64,000 nt of DNA from Bullera alba. Lineage: Eukaryota > Basidiomycota > Tremellomycetes > Tremellales > Bulleraceae. The notes under the pieces are model-generated. The model was not told the origin of the DNA, did no database searches, and was given only the letters and a program-made list of their open reading frames with translations. Both the position numbers and the translations under genes were made by a program. Location of the stretch: NCBI GenBank assembly GCA_001600095.1, contig BCIX01000001.1, positions 2,753,198-2,817,197 of the forward strand, in the 5' to 3' direction. Shown piece by piece: positions 35,357 through 47,478 of the stretch; within the stretch, counting starts at the first letter, position 1; every line of letters begins with the position of its first letter.

Positions 35357-36582
35357 CCGGGGTGCAATTTTGAATCCGACAGATCCAGCAATTAGATCAA
35401 CCCTCCGACCCCGATCCAGCAACATCCGACCAGAGCTCGACAGAACCTACCAGCAACCCACCACAGGTCGAGCCTGATCACACATCCATCCCGATTCCTC
35501 ATTCCAAACCGCCTGCCAATCGACTTGGAGGCAGACATTACACCTTTCACGATTTCAACTGGCTTGACATCTGACCGTTCCAGACTCTTGTCCATCACCC
35601 TTGACCAGGGTCAATTAGCCATAACCGCCCTGGGAATCCCTCCCAAGTTCGCAACCGACGATACCATCTTCGTTCCTTCACCCTGCGAGGTTCGACTACT
35701 TCGCTTTGAGGAGGAGCTTCGGAGCGGGATCAGGCCGAGCTGCATAGAGCTGTAAATTTGGCGACGAAGAGGAAGAAGTGAACTCTGGGATCATACCTAG
35801 TCTCTGTTCATCTGGCAACAGGAAGTGGTCGGACAACCACCAGGAGGTGAGTGTTTCCTCAGCGCTCTCATGAGGTCACCGTCACGACGTTTGCTGGAAC
35901 CCATTGGCTCATTCGAATCCCACCTAAAACCTCGACCCTCCCTCCGGTCGTGACGGTGAAACATGTCGCATGTACATCAAACTGACTTTCTCAGTCCAGC
36001 GCAGTGCCCGCCCCCTCTTCTGCTCGCCTACCATCCTCCAGATCAGACTCACACCGGGTTCGCCTCACGCACAGACACAGATCGCCCGAGCTGGGATCTC
36101 TACACGACTTTTCACTCTGCATGCCAACAAGAACAGGCACCATAGCGCTACTAGTCTGCTAGGAGGAAGAAGAGGGAAGGAAGGTGTCCACCCAAACAGG
36201 TCCGCCAAATCGACAACCTCGACTCCGGCTCCTCACTGATTGTGCCTCCCACATCTGTGCAGACCGTTCTCGACCTTGGTCCTCGGCTGTGTGTTTCGAC
36301 GTTTGACCTCCTGGCTCAACCCCTTTGGTTGCGTAGGTGGCATAATTCAACATTGCTGTGTGGATTCGAGGCGCAAACACCAAGTTTCGTCAGTGATCAG
36401 CTTGTGAAGGGCGATCGGTCGTGAGGAAACTGTCATCATCGAGGTGCGTTTCCCTATTCCTCTCCCCATCAGTGTTTATATGATCCACACCATCCTATGT
36501 TTGTTTCTCTATCACCTCTTATCACCCGTCAACCTTGATACATACACTGACACTTTGTTATCCTCCACTCATACCATCCAAA

Positions 36583-39500
36583 ATGTTCACCTCCTCTCAT
36601 GGGTCAACAACGATACACGCCCGTCGACGGCCGGCGACACCCTCCCTCGCGCTTGTTTTCGATATCCATCCGATCAAAACAACGACATCGCCCTCTGCCA
36701 CTCCCTTTTACGCGTTCACGTCGCCTCGTCCTTCCCTCATCTCTCACAGACGCTCTTCCTCGACTCCAGCGTTCATCTTCCACACACCACCTTCACCGGA
36801 CAAAGGTGAAATGCAAGTCTATGCGCAGTTTCCGCCGACGCCTTCACCCTCAATCAATTCAGAATCAAGGCGGACTAGCGAGCCGAAAGCCGCAGAGTTT
36901 GGGTCTAGGATGTTCAGCGAGGAGCAGCCAGAGGCAGGACCAAGCAGTGGTATCAGAGCCGACTTTCCACCGACTCCACCAACACATAGCGACGATGAAG
37001 ATGCGGAACACCGACAACAACACCCATACGACATCAGAAATGGAGACGCATTGGCATTCGAGGAGCCCGTTGTCCCTCAGAGAGTCAAGAAGGGAAGGAG
37101 ACCACTGAGCGTCTATCCGGCCACAGACGACTACGCTTTTCCCAGACAAGGGATACATCACCGAAAGTACACGGATCCTTCAGCGGCCGCGCGAGACGCC
37201 ATCACCAACTCTCATCAGCAGCTCGATGTCGACCTCGACGCCTATTCTGCAACCGACTTTGACGAAACTAGGGAGCCTACCCTCAGCTTTGTCACCACTT
37301 CCACCGACATCTCCACCACCGGCACACCGCCACCGATTGCACAGTACGACTACAAGGGGGATCTCGGAGGTAAGGGCATCATAGAACCGAGGATCAGGAT
37401 TAGGACGACTGCGGGGCGGACGAATGCCTATTCTTCAGCGGAATCGTCCATGGCCTCTGGTGCATACTCGTACCACGCATATGCCGACAACAACCTTTAC
37501 CACCCGCTTCCTCCCCCACTACCAGTCGTTCCAAGCGCATTTGCCGAGCAGGTCGGCCTGGGCATCACCGCAGACGACATTGTCATTCCTCCAAATCATC
37601 GCGATTCCCAGGTGGTGAGCAGTCCAAGCAGTAGCCGACCGCCAATCTCTCCGACGACATCCTTTGCACATCGACCATGGAAACGTGACGTGATCAACCG
37701 TCTCAGAAGCGATTCAGTCTCGTCTTCCTTCACCACGGCTTCGGCCTCGACGACAGACTCGGCGCCATCCGGTCCAGCTGGCTCAGCCAGTAGCCACATC
37801 GCCTACCCCTTTGGTGCGTATGCTCAGGCTGCATGGGAGCGAGAGGACCAGGAGGCTCCTCAAACCCCAGAAGCGGTCGCTTTGGTGGACAAGGGCAAGG
37901 AGAGGATTTTCAACGTGGCTTCGTTGAATGCAATTGGAGGGATCGAGGGAATGACCCAGAGTTTCATCGAGTCCCTAGAGGGTAGGTCAAAACTGCCTAA
38001 GGCATAGCTGACTGAACAGGTGTCACGCACCTCCTCCTGCCCAACGTCGGATCGAGTATCATCGACGTCCTCGAGCCAATCCTCTTGGCCGTTTCTCCCA
38101 CCCTTGTCGTGCTGGACCTCTCCGGCAACTACCTATCTTACATTCCGACTTCCCTGCAAAATTGCACTGCACTGGAAGAGCTCAACCTCGCCGAGAACCC
38201 ATTGCGACATCTGCCAGGATGGATGAGCGAGTTGATCAGTCTGAGAATGTTGGTTATCGACAGCTGCGGTTTGCAAAACTTGCCATTCGAGCTGTCCATG
38301 CTCAGCAGGCTGCATACACTTTGTGGTGAGTAGACAACTTTGCCATCTTGCAACTTATGCTGACTGCTTGTAGCCCGACGCAATCGTCTCGTCTCGCTAC
38401 CATCGTGGCTTTGCCTACTGAATCAGCTGGAAACGCTCAAGATAGACGACAATCCCTTTGCCGCCGAGTGGCAGCCAATTGTCGCACCAATTCTGGCGCA
38501 ATCACTGTCGCGACCTGCAACTGCGGCGTTCATCCCTCAGCGATCCAGCTCGATGCGCTCGATACACTCGCTCAGCCTCAATCCACAACCATCAATGTCT
38601 TCAATGAGCAGCTCGAGAACGATCGAGTCGGGATCCAGAGACGACCAAACGCCTGCGAGCGCCAGCTCGTTTGGCAGCGAAGGCTGGAGCAGCGTACCAG
38701 GCTCGGCGATGCAGTCGACATATCAGCTCAATGGTTTGGGGTCGATCGCCGAGGATCAGGCAAACACTCCCACCTTGACGATATCGCCAACCAGTGCGCT
38801 AGAGGCACAACCCAAAACGCTGCGAAAAATGCGCTCGGCAGGTGATCTACTCTCGAATACACCACAGTCATCGACGATATCTCCAATCATGAACGCATTC
38901 GGTATCAACCTGAACGCTCGACAACCGCAAGATACCGCAACTTTGGTTCCACCCCCGACGAACAGGTTTGCCAGTCTAGGCTCTGATGCCGGGCGACGTG
39001 CCATCAGCGTCATGGGGAGCCACGACGAGACACCTTCTCCAGGTCCGTCAAGTCGTCTCACCGCCAGCTCGTCATCAAAGACAGGGAAATGGGGATTCCT
39101 GCGAAAAATGTCGATGCACCGACTCAAGTCATCAGACAAGAACAATGCGTCATCACTCGCCTCGTCGGCTTCAGCCAATCTCAAGACCATGCCTCCGCCA
39201 TTGGTGCACGCACACTCGGATGTTGGACCTGCTCCGATACGACCAATCATGAGCGTCAGCCGATCTGCAATGACTTTACCAGTGAGGAAAGCAGGAATCA
39301 CCGAGGCAACGGAATTCGGCCAGTCGACATTGACACCGTCATCGTCGACAATGCCCATGTCGGCTGGACTGCCATCGAGTAGCTCGCCTCTTGCCAAGGC
39401 CAATTCTGGCGTGAAGAAAGGCAGACCTAGGAGCTTCTTACCCGTCGACGAAGTCCCGTCTATCAACATCTCCATCCCATCGACTTCGCCATTCATGCAA

Positions 39501-41335
39501 AGCACTGCACTGTTCGAAGACCACCACTCGGCCATCTCAACAATGTCCTCGTTACCTCCTGTCGACTCTGTAGAGACGTTGGCCGACACCAGCATGACTG
39601 TTTCAGGGTCTCAGCCCGTTCTTCGCGACTCGGCCATATCAAACGCGGAGACCGAGGCGAGGTATGCGACCGGATTGGAATCGATAAAGTCGTATTTGAA
39701 AGACCTGTTCGACCTCTCCAGACCACCGATTGAGCCGTATGGTGGTTTCGCCGTCGTCGAGAGCTCAAACAATGGAGGAAGCACGTACGCCGCATCAACG
39801 ACACCTTCGGCCGAGCCCACATCACCAATGTCCCGGCTATCGATCTCCGAGGCTCGACGAGCGAGACGACCGACTCTCGAGGCTGAGATGTCAAGAGATA
39901 CGTCCAGTGCGAGCATTACGGACAGCGAGCGATGCTCTTTTGCCGAGACGGTCGAGTCGAGTTCGGGCAAGAAGTTCAAGAATGACAAGGGCAAACGAGC
40001 CAGGGTGATCCTCGAGATCTACGAGACGGAGAAGACCTATGTCCGAGGATTGGGCGAGCTCGTTTCGATCTACGTCAAGCCTGCGTCTCAGTTGGTCAAC
40101 CCGGGTCAAAAAGGCTCTTCGGAAACTGTCGTCCCCGCGCCCGAGCGCAAAGTGGTGTTTGGAGGTGTCGAGTCTATCCTCACCATCCACCGCGACAACC
40201 TCCTTCCCGCACTGGAACGCGCGGTCCGACCGCTCATCGAAGGGGCCGACGACGACGAGGGCGAACTCTCGACAGCCACCGCTCATGCCGTCGGAGAGGT
40301 CTTCCGCACGTATATCGCTTACATGAAGCAATACTCGTCCTACATCAACAACTTTGACAATGCGGCCACGAGGATGAAGTCATGGTCCGCTGTTCCGACC
40401 TCGGGACCCTCGACACCTTCCTTTGGGTCCAAGCCGTCCACGCCGACAATCTCTTCCGCGGCAATCAGCGTAGGCGTCGGTCTGGGCGCAGTGTCGCTCT
40501 CCCCCGGCGACCCCGTCCCACACTCTGGATGCCAGATGACGACCGGTCAGCGCAAACGAGTCAAGCAGTTCTTGAAGAAGTGTCGAGAGCACCCAATGCA
40601 CTCTCAGATCAGTCTGGAGAGCTATCTCCTGCTCCCTATCCAACGAGTCCCCCGATACAAGCTCTTGCTCGAGGATCTTGCCATGTGCACCGCGCCCAAG
40701 CCCGAAGGTCCCAAAGACACGCTCGACGACGCTCTCGAAGAGATTGCCTCTCTCGCGTCTCTCATGAACGAGGAGAAGCGAGATGCCGATTCCCGACTCC
40801 GACTGTATCACTGGCAACAACGAATCAGCTCTCGAGGCCCATCTCCTCTGGTACAGCCCCACCGTCGACTCATCATGGATGGTGCGCTCACGCTTATCCG
40901 TCTGGTCAAGAAGTCTTCGAGCTTTGTCGAAGTGGACAATACGGCAAACTCGGCTTTGGGCGACGGCGAACACACCATTACCCCGTCCAAGATTGTCGTC
41001 CCGGTCGAGCACATTGCGCCCGAGCCAATGGACAGGCCAATGATGTTGATCCTGTGCACGGATCTACTAGTGTTGGTCCAGCAACAACCGGGACAGACGA
41101 GCTGGGACGGACAGGTGGACCTGTTCAACGTTCTGAGGATGGCGACGCTGAGGGAGCCTGCGAGTATCGTTCATGGGAATGTGGTGCGAGTGGTGGACAA
41201 CAAGGTGAGCAGTGAGGTTCTGGTAGGGCTCGAATGTCTGCTAACGATCTTTAGTCAATCTACTACTTCAATGGCGGATCAAACGAGTCGAGCCTCAACT
41301 GGTGCCGAGCGATCAACACCGCGAGAAGGCGATAA
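36583..41335 (+). CDS. LRR and RhoGEF (DH-PH) domain protein
   Basis: Four exons (36583-37981, 38020-38325, 38374-41204, 41255-41335) give 1,538 residues. The first 460 residues are Ser/Pro/Thr-rich and presumably disordered. Residues about 470-620 hold leucine-rich repeats (TLVVLDLSGNYLSYIPTSLQ, ALEELNLAENPLRHLP, RLVSLPSWLCLLNQLETLKI). After another disordered stretch comes a DH domain with RVILEIYETEKTYVRGLGEL and the third conserved helix SYLLLPIQRVPRYKLLLEDL. A PH-like region follows and ends SLNWCRAINTARRR. Such proteins activate Rho-family GTPases by GDP release, shaping polarity and cytokinesis. The DH domain carries an insertion of about 60 residues. The LRR-DH order is seen in fungi but differs from Cdc24 and Rom2. 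Confidence 0.85.
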
Positions 41336-41879
41336 CGGGCTAGCTCAACACTTTCACTTTCGAACTCCACTGTATAATGATTTCTCAACTTTCACGACCG
41401 GGCCCTAACATAACGACGAGGACGTACGACCAATGTACGAAAGCTTTTTGGGGGTTTTCATGTGAATATAGGTTTCGGATCGCACTGCTATGCGCTACGA
41501 TCGATCTTTCTCCTCGAGTTTGGGTATAAAAGTATTTACAGGCAATGCCTGCCATGAGCGAAGCACTACGGGGCTTTTACTCGTATAGGGTGATGAGCCC
41601 GGTGCCACATGTATCGCAATATCGAGAAGGGGGATGTGACAAAGGTCAAGAGGAAGCGTCATCAACGGGTCGTCGAGGGGTCTCATTCTGATCCTCCTTT
41701 CGCAATAAACCCCTGTGGACCATAGCACCGACACGACGGCAAGAGCAGCGCTGCACCGTATATACACAGGTGGAACGTATCGAAGACTGTGCATGCCATT
41801 ATCGCTCTTTCACAGCACCCGGTCGTAACAGCTGTAACATACCACTTACCAGCCCATACCGAAAGCACAAGCACCAACG
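41336..41879. other. Intergenic: RhoGEF 3' region and small-gene promoter
   Basis: No gene is supported in these 540 bases. They should include the RhoGEF terminator and the promoter of the next small gene. Confidence 0.45.
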
Positions 41880-42298
41880 ATGTCTGACGATGGTAAAGAT
41901 GGTGAAGCCCCCAAGGCCCAACAAGATGCGGAAGACAGCGAGGCGGACGAGACTGCTGAGTTCCTCAAGAATCCCTTCGATCGGACTGAGGAAGAGCTAC
42001 AAGAGGCAGAAGATTACATGAAGCAATACGACAAAGAGCAGAGCGAGAAGGCGAGAACGTTCAACTGGTCTACCGCCGATCGAAGTCTTTGAAGGCGCCA
42101 AGTGCGCGACCCGATACGTCCACTGACCCGGCAGATCAGCACGAGGATTCCCAAGAGGGCGAGGGAGATTTCCAAAGCCAGCATGAGGACGCTGATGCCT
42201 CAGGACGAAGCGTCCACGCCACTGAGTCCTGTACTGAAGAAGTCAAGCCCAGGCGAAGTGCAAGGATTGCAGAGCAAACCTCGTCCGCGAGCAGGTGA
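41880..42298 (+). CDS. Small acidic hypothetical protein
   Basis: Two exons (41880-42084 and 42135-42298) give 122 residues. The N-terminal half is acidic and helical (NPFDRTEEELQEAEDYMKQY). The C-terminal half is Gln/Glu/Asp-rich and ends with a short basic segment (KPRRSARIAEQ) that could be a nuclear or nucleic-acid-binding patch. The intron donor would be an atypical GTCTTT, but the acceptor side (CACTGACCCGGCAG) has a good branch site and the phase closes. If unspliced, the first exon ends after 70 residues at the TGA at 42090. No family is recognised. Confidence 0.55.
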
Positions 42299-42456
42299 GA
42301 CAGCGGATCTTGTTCATCCTCACTGCTCACAACACACAACAGTCGATCCACATAGGTCTTGCCTGTCGCGCTCTACGTGATCTCGGAATGCATACCGTCT
42401 TCAGTACTACGTCGGTCTCAGAGACAGAACAGTGCATAGAAGTCAGAGTCCACCTC

Positions 42457-44062
42457 TTAGTCCACGTTGAGCACTGGAACCCGCTTCTCGTCCGCCGGGG
42501 TCTCGGTTCCTTCGCTTCCACTGTTCTTCTTCTCAATCTCATACCCGCTGTGTGGGCCGTCCGAGGGTGCAGAGCCACGCAGGCTGCCCGCTGGGACGCC
42601 AGCAGCTCGTTCCTTTCCAGCCGAGGATTTGAGCCCACAGAAGGAAACTCGTCCCTCCTCCCATTTCAAGTAGATGAGGGTGAGGATGATGACGATCCAG
42701 TAGAACACGTAGGAGAGGATACTGCCGAGCGTCGCGGTGTTGTTCCAACCGAAGATAGCATTGAAGATCTAAGTTTTGGAGTCGTGAGCTCAATGCGATC
42801 CTTGGCTGGAAAGTTGTCACGTACCTGCCATCCACCGTTGGTAGTAGGGGAGCCGGTCTATCCAGTTGTCAGTACTGGTTACGAAGGGGGTGAGCTTGCG
42901 CTACGCACCTCTGGGTTGCCGTAGGTCAAGTGCCAGACGTTGCCGGCGGTCCTGTAGGATCCTGGACCGTCACCAGTCTCGGCGACATCACCTCCGACAC
43001 CCTTGGCAAAGGTGTAGTACTCGAAGTATCCGACACCCTTCGAGGCGAGTCCGGCGCCGATCAAGAAGAGGAAGGTGGTCGAGCCGACCAAGAACCAGTG
43101 GAGGGTAGTGGTAGACCCAGTCTTGTAGATCAGCCATCCTGTCATGGGTCAGCCGAGATATGGGCTTGACGCAGTTGGCCTACTCACCGACAATGCCTCC
43201 ACACAGGAGACCAACGACAACAGGAATTGGGATCGACGAAGCGGGGAGATTGAGTGAGACCTAGACACAGCTGGTCAGCGAGATAAGACACTTCTTTGAA
43301 GTACCACTCACTCCGCCGACGAAAACAACTGCCTCGAGACCTTCTCGGATGACGGTGATGAAAGGCAACAGGAACAGCGCCCATTTACCACCCGATCCCT
43401 CCTCCTTCTTCCACCACCTGGGCCTCTTCTCTCGAGCCTCAGCAGCGTTCTCAGCAGCCATGGCCTTGGAGTGAGACTTTTCGAAGGCGGCAGACAGCTT
43501 GAGTCTCCACTTGATTCGAGATCGGTCCATCTTGAGGAAGGCGATACCCATCATGTAGATGATGATGCAGGCGATCAGCGAGAAGACACCTTCCCAGATC
43601 TGCTCAGTGTCCGCCCATAGGTCCTTGACTTTGGTGTAGAACTGTGAGATGATCAGCGATGAAGAGGTTGATAGAGTCATGGGGCGACTCACTACAGCGA
43701 TGAAAGCACCTCCAATAGCCAGAGCAATGATGAAACCAGCCAAAGTACCAGCCCAGATCTGGATTCTCATCCTCTTGATCAGGTTGTGTCTAGCCTTGGC
43801 GTCGTCCTTTTCGTGCTCGGATGTGATAGAGGTCTCGCCATTGTCATCTGGGTTCTCAGTTGTCGATCTGGTTGCGGAGTCTGGCGAGAGAGTGCCGGTG
43901 GTCATCAACTGCTCGACGAACGAGAGCAGCACAGAGACAATGATGGCTGCCTCGATGGTTTCACCTGGTAAACGTCAGCCAGTGGACCTAGCATGACTAC
44001 TCTAGCGATCACTCACGGAAGATGATGAAGAAGATTGGCACGGAGAATAGATCTTTCGCCAT
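42457..44062 (-). CDS. FTR1: High-affinity iron permease FTR1
   Basis: Seven exons (44062-44017, 43964-43693, 43641-43312, 43260-43188, 43138-42909, 42857-42825, 42768-42457) give 431 residues. Two iron-translocating R-E-x-x-E motifs are present: FRETIEAAIIV near the N-terminus, created across the first intron, and VIREGLEAVVFVGGV in the middle. About seven hydrophobic helices are visible (for example FSLIACIIIYMMGIAFL). Ftr1 transports Fe3+ into the cell in a complex with a Fet3-type multicopper ferroxidase at the plasma membrane; no ferroxidase gene lies in this window. The C-terminal tail is charged and cytosolic. The gene is divergent with HAPX, an iron regulator. Confidence 0.93.
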
Positions 44063-44591
44063 GATGGGCAAGGCGCACTCTGGCAGGTGGTCTTGTCAAT
44101 ATTTCGAGGTTGCGAAAAAGGCCTCATAGTGGCTTCTCCGACCGACTATATACTCGAGTGCATGTTCCTCACTTTCCCGGCTGCAGACGCACTACTTCTC
44201 GACGGCCGGACTGTGGACCCGACAACTTTTCGACTTTTCCCTCTCCCTTTCTCCTCTTCTTCGCTTCGTGATCCGCTATCTGATTAGGCCGATAGAAACG
44301 CCTCCTGAGCAACTAGCATAATGATGGTCAGGTGAGGAGAGTCAGACGAGGTCAGACGGCAGGAGATGCAAACGCCTAGTCAAGAGTGTTGTGTAAAAAT
44401 AGAAGCGGCGCTCGTTGGATTAGAGTGCGAAGATCGCCTCTCCGTACTCTCGAGGAGATCTGGTTTGAGCGTGAGGCGGAACAGGAGAGGAGGAGCTGGG
44501 GGCAGGGACTTGCGACTAGATCTGAAGCTAACGGAGGCGAATAGCCAGGGGGAAGAGCAGAGGACATTCGAGCACTCTGCCAGTCTGCCTA

Positions 44592-44600
44592 ATCAGATAA
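44592..44600 (+). promoter_or_regulatory. ATCAGATAA iron-GATA consensus site
   Basis: Exact match to ATCWGATAA on the plus strand, 530 bases upstream of the FTR1 start codon and 641 bases upstream of HAPX. Confidence 0.6.
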
Positions 44601-44923
44601 AGAAACCAGACCTCGGGATCAAATCGGGTGAAATTGCAAATAATCACCCATGGCGGGAAAGGGGAGGAGGCACAGATCGGCCGATAAGAATCTAGTTGAA
44701 CCCTCTTCGTTTCGCTCACACTCACCCGATAATACCCGTCCTGTCGACCGAGCATTCGAAGGGGAGACCCAGCCTCAAAGCTCAAAGGGGCAAGAGCAGA
44801 GGTAGAGGACGGGCGACAGCAGTCTACTTACAGTCTCACAGCGTCCGGCCTAGACCCGCAGCAGGCCAGATGACAGGACGGCAAAAAGTGCCACACTCGA
44901 CCCATTCCATTCCCATCCCCGCT

Positions 44924-44932
44924 TTATCAGAT
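44924..44932 (-). promoter_or_regulatory. ATCTGATAA iron-GATA consensus site
   Basis: TTATCAGAT on the plus strand is an exact reverse-orientation match to ATCWGATAA. It lies 309 bases upstream of the HAPX start codon. Confidence 0.6.
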
Positions 44933-44983
44933 TAGACAATGGATTCGCTCGGAAATCCTTGGCAAACAGGACGAGCTGAGGCG

Positions 44984-44988
44984 ATTGG
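44984..44988 (-). promoter_or_regulatory. CCAAT box (reverse)
   Basis: ATTGG on the plus strand lies 52 bases downstream of the second GATA-type site and 253 bases before the HAPX ATG. A five-base site is weak evidence alone; its position near the ATCWGATAA site makes it notable. Confidence 0.4.
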
Positions 44989-45200
44989 GACTCGAGTAGG
45001 ATCATAGATCACCGTAGGATCAGTTGACATCGCTGCCTCCATCGTATCGATTCGGTTACAAGGAGACATATCATCCAACAAGCGATCACGACGTGCTTCA
45101 CGATCTCAACACAGTCGCACGAAGGCTCCTTCCACTAGCCTAACGACACCGAGACACAGCTTTGTAATTCTCCACCCTTTACCAAAGTCCCCAACTTTCC

Positions 45201-45205
45201 CCAAT
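45201..45205 (+). promoter_or_regulatory. CCAAT box close to the HAPX start codon
   Basis: CCAAT occurs 36 bases before the HAPX ATG, so it is probably within the transcribed leader. It is a weaker candidate for a control site than the upstream one. Confidence 0.3.
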
Positions 45206-45240
45206 AGCAAAACCTCTTCCTCGCATTTGACGCGCTCGGA

Positions 45241-47478
45241 ATGTCCGTTGCTGCGTTCCCACGACCAGCTCCGATGCCCGCATCCAGTTCCAACCACTCG
45301 TCCTCTGGCCGCGTCGCCATCCCGAGAGTCATGGCCGCTAGACCAGCTGCAATGGCACCCCGGCCTGCCAACATGGCTCCAAGGCCCTCATCCGGGAACA
45401 TCGCCACCCGACCCAGTCAAGCGCAGAGTCAGCAGCCACTACAGGCTCGCTCGGCAGCACCCACACCACCCTCAAACCCAAGGAGGCAATCGAATACGTC
45501 GGTCGCATCATCTTCAACGGCATCAATGGCCCCGCCAGCCCCATCACCCTCTGCCTCCTTAGTCGGAGCTGGGGGCAGCAAGGACACCTCCTCCAGCTCG
45601 GGCAAAGTTTTTGCCAAACCGAGCAAAGAATGGGTTCTGCCTGAGCGAGCCAAGCCTGGAAGGAAGGTCAGCGTAGAAGAGCCAGACAACGTGAGTGATC
45701 CATCTATGGGTGAATTTTGCTCACGCTAACTTTGGTCTAGAAACGCCAATCGCAGAACAGGCTGTCTCAACGCGCTCACCGAGCTCGACGTACCGATTAC
45801 ATCACCACTCTGGAAGAACGCCTGCGACAATACGAAGCCGACGAAATCCATTCGAATGTCCGGCTCCAAGAAGTCGCTCGGGCTCTCAAAGCGGACAACG
45901 AGAGGCTCAAAACTGAAGTTGCGGGTCTGAGAGACCAGGTGACAGACTTGTCAACACAGCAGCAGTCATGGGAGACCGAACGACAGGGCTTGGAATCCCT
46001 CATTGCGTCTTTGACCAACGAAGTCGATGCGGTCAACCGCGTTGGCGGATCCACCTCTTTGGCCATCTCTACATCTTCCAGGGCTACCGCTCGAAGTCGT
46101 CGTTCCACTAAATCCGACTCGAGATCGCCGGTCGAGAGCTCCTTGCCCACCCTCGTTCCGGACACTGCCGCTCAAAGGGAGACTCTAGATTGTCCTATTT
46201 GTCCAAACCCCGATCCCGACTGTCCTTGCCAGCAAAAGTCAACTCAGGCTCCAATCACGATGCCCCGTCCGACCGGATCTCTCGCTGCTCTCACACTTGC
46301 CGTCAAGGCCATGGCCGAGATCGAGCCAGTGCCGACACCCGGCGGCTCGTCCTCTTGCGGGTTATGCCTCAGCACCGACGAGTGTCTATGCAGGGTCGTC
46401 GAAGAGCAAGATGTCAAGCCGACTGTATTCCCAACACCATCACCTGAACTCTTGGACGACGACGGTGATGGTTGCGGCTTGTGCACGTCGGCCAGCTTTT
46501 GCGCTTGCAAAGCCGCCCAGAACACACTCTCGCAGTACGACTCTCCGCCCGTGGTCGCTAGGTCCAAATTGCCCACGCCACCAAACACCTTCTATCCTTC
46601 TCCACCTAGCACCGTTGTCGCTGCGGTACCCCTGCGCCTCAGAAGGCCTACTGGGCAGCGAACGTCAGCGGCTCCTCTATGGCGACTGGAACCTGTTGCA
46701 GAGGGTGTAGCCGGGCCAACTGCGTCTTTCACCGCTACACGGGAAGATGCGGTATGTAGTGGAGACCCGTCGAATTGCGCTGCTTGCAAGGACGATAGAT
46801 TCGGTGAGTCTCCGTGTTCTCCTCAATGGATTCCCCGCTGATTCGCTCTGCTATTAGGCCAAGAGTTCTGCTCAAACATTTTCGAGCGGGTCGAAGAAGC
46901 CCCGCCCGCCCCAGCCAAGACTTGCAATACCTGTCCACCAGGCAGTTGCATGAGCATCAACTCTCTCGTTTCGCCCCCGGGTTCCCACTACAGTCCACCT
47001 CATCATCTCGCCTCTGCTCCTGATTCCTCTGAGATGGACGCCAATGCCGATACCATGACCTGCGACCAAGCCTGGAAGACATTGAAGGTGGGTGCCTCGA
47101 GTATGATCGACAGAATCGTGCTGATCTCATTGGCAGGCACATCCAAATTCGCGGTTCGCCTCGCTGTCATTATTGGCAGACGTGGTTTCCGGCAGGACTC
47201 GATCTACGGGACCTGTGATCGATTCGACGACCCCTGGATCCGCCTCATCGCCGGCATCACCAGCGGTAGCAGCCCTTTCAACTGAGCATACAGTGCCTGC
47301 GAGCCGAGCTGTTGAGTCGACGATCGCTCCTGTCAGTAGGAAGCGAAACCTCGCAGTCGAGACCTCAGCCGTACGGAACGCACTGCGGCTGCTTGACTCG
47401 ACGCCAACGCCAGCCCCGTCACCCGGGCCAGTGGACGACGGGGCTCGTGATGAGAAGCGAAGGAGGATCGGAGTATGA
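45241..47478 (+). CDS. HAPX: bZIP iron regulator HapX
   Basis: Four exons (45241-45690, 45741-46803, 46858-47087, 47137-47478) give 694 residues. Near residue 130 is the Hap4-like motif KEWVLPERAKPGRK, which binds the CCAAT-binding complex. It is followed at once by a Yap-type basic region (KRQSQNRLSQRAHRARR) and a heptad leucine zipper. Cys-rich repeats CPICPNPDPDCPC, CGLCLSTDECLC, CGLCTSASFCAC and CNTCPPGSC follow; in HapX these sense iron, probably by Fe-S binding. A conserved CDQAWKTLKAHPN block lies near the C-terminus. HapX represses iron-using pathways and promotes iron uptake under starvation. Its head-to-head position with FTR1 supports this role. Confidence 0.92.

Larger units (their letters stand above)
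33708..36582. other. Long region without a recognised gene; promoter and leader of the RhoGEF
   Basis: This 2.9 kb stretch has only short unsupported frames. It contains a 16-base palindrome at 33958, pyrimidine-rich CTTCG repeats at about 34730-34790, and short GGTACTCT/CTCTGGCC repeats at about 34900-35000. A TATTTAAA box lies at 35349. The 1.2 kb after it is probably a long 5' leader of the RhoGEF gene; a GTGAGT donor at about 35847 suggests at least one leader intron. Confidence 0.5.
44063..45240. promoter_or_regulatory. Shared divergent FTR1-HAPX control region
   Basis: These 1,178 bases hold no gene and separate an iron permease from an iron-responsive bZIP regulator. They contain two exact ATCWGATAA motifs, one near match (44277-44284), a GATAAG at 44683-44688 and two CCAAT boxes. 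ATCWGATAA is the site of fungal iron-responsive GATA repressors of the SreA/Cir1 class, and CCAAT is the site of the complex that HapX joins. Both facts come from other fungi. Confidence 0.7.
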
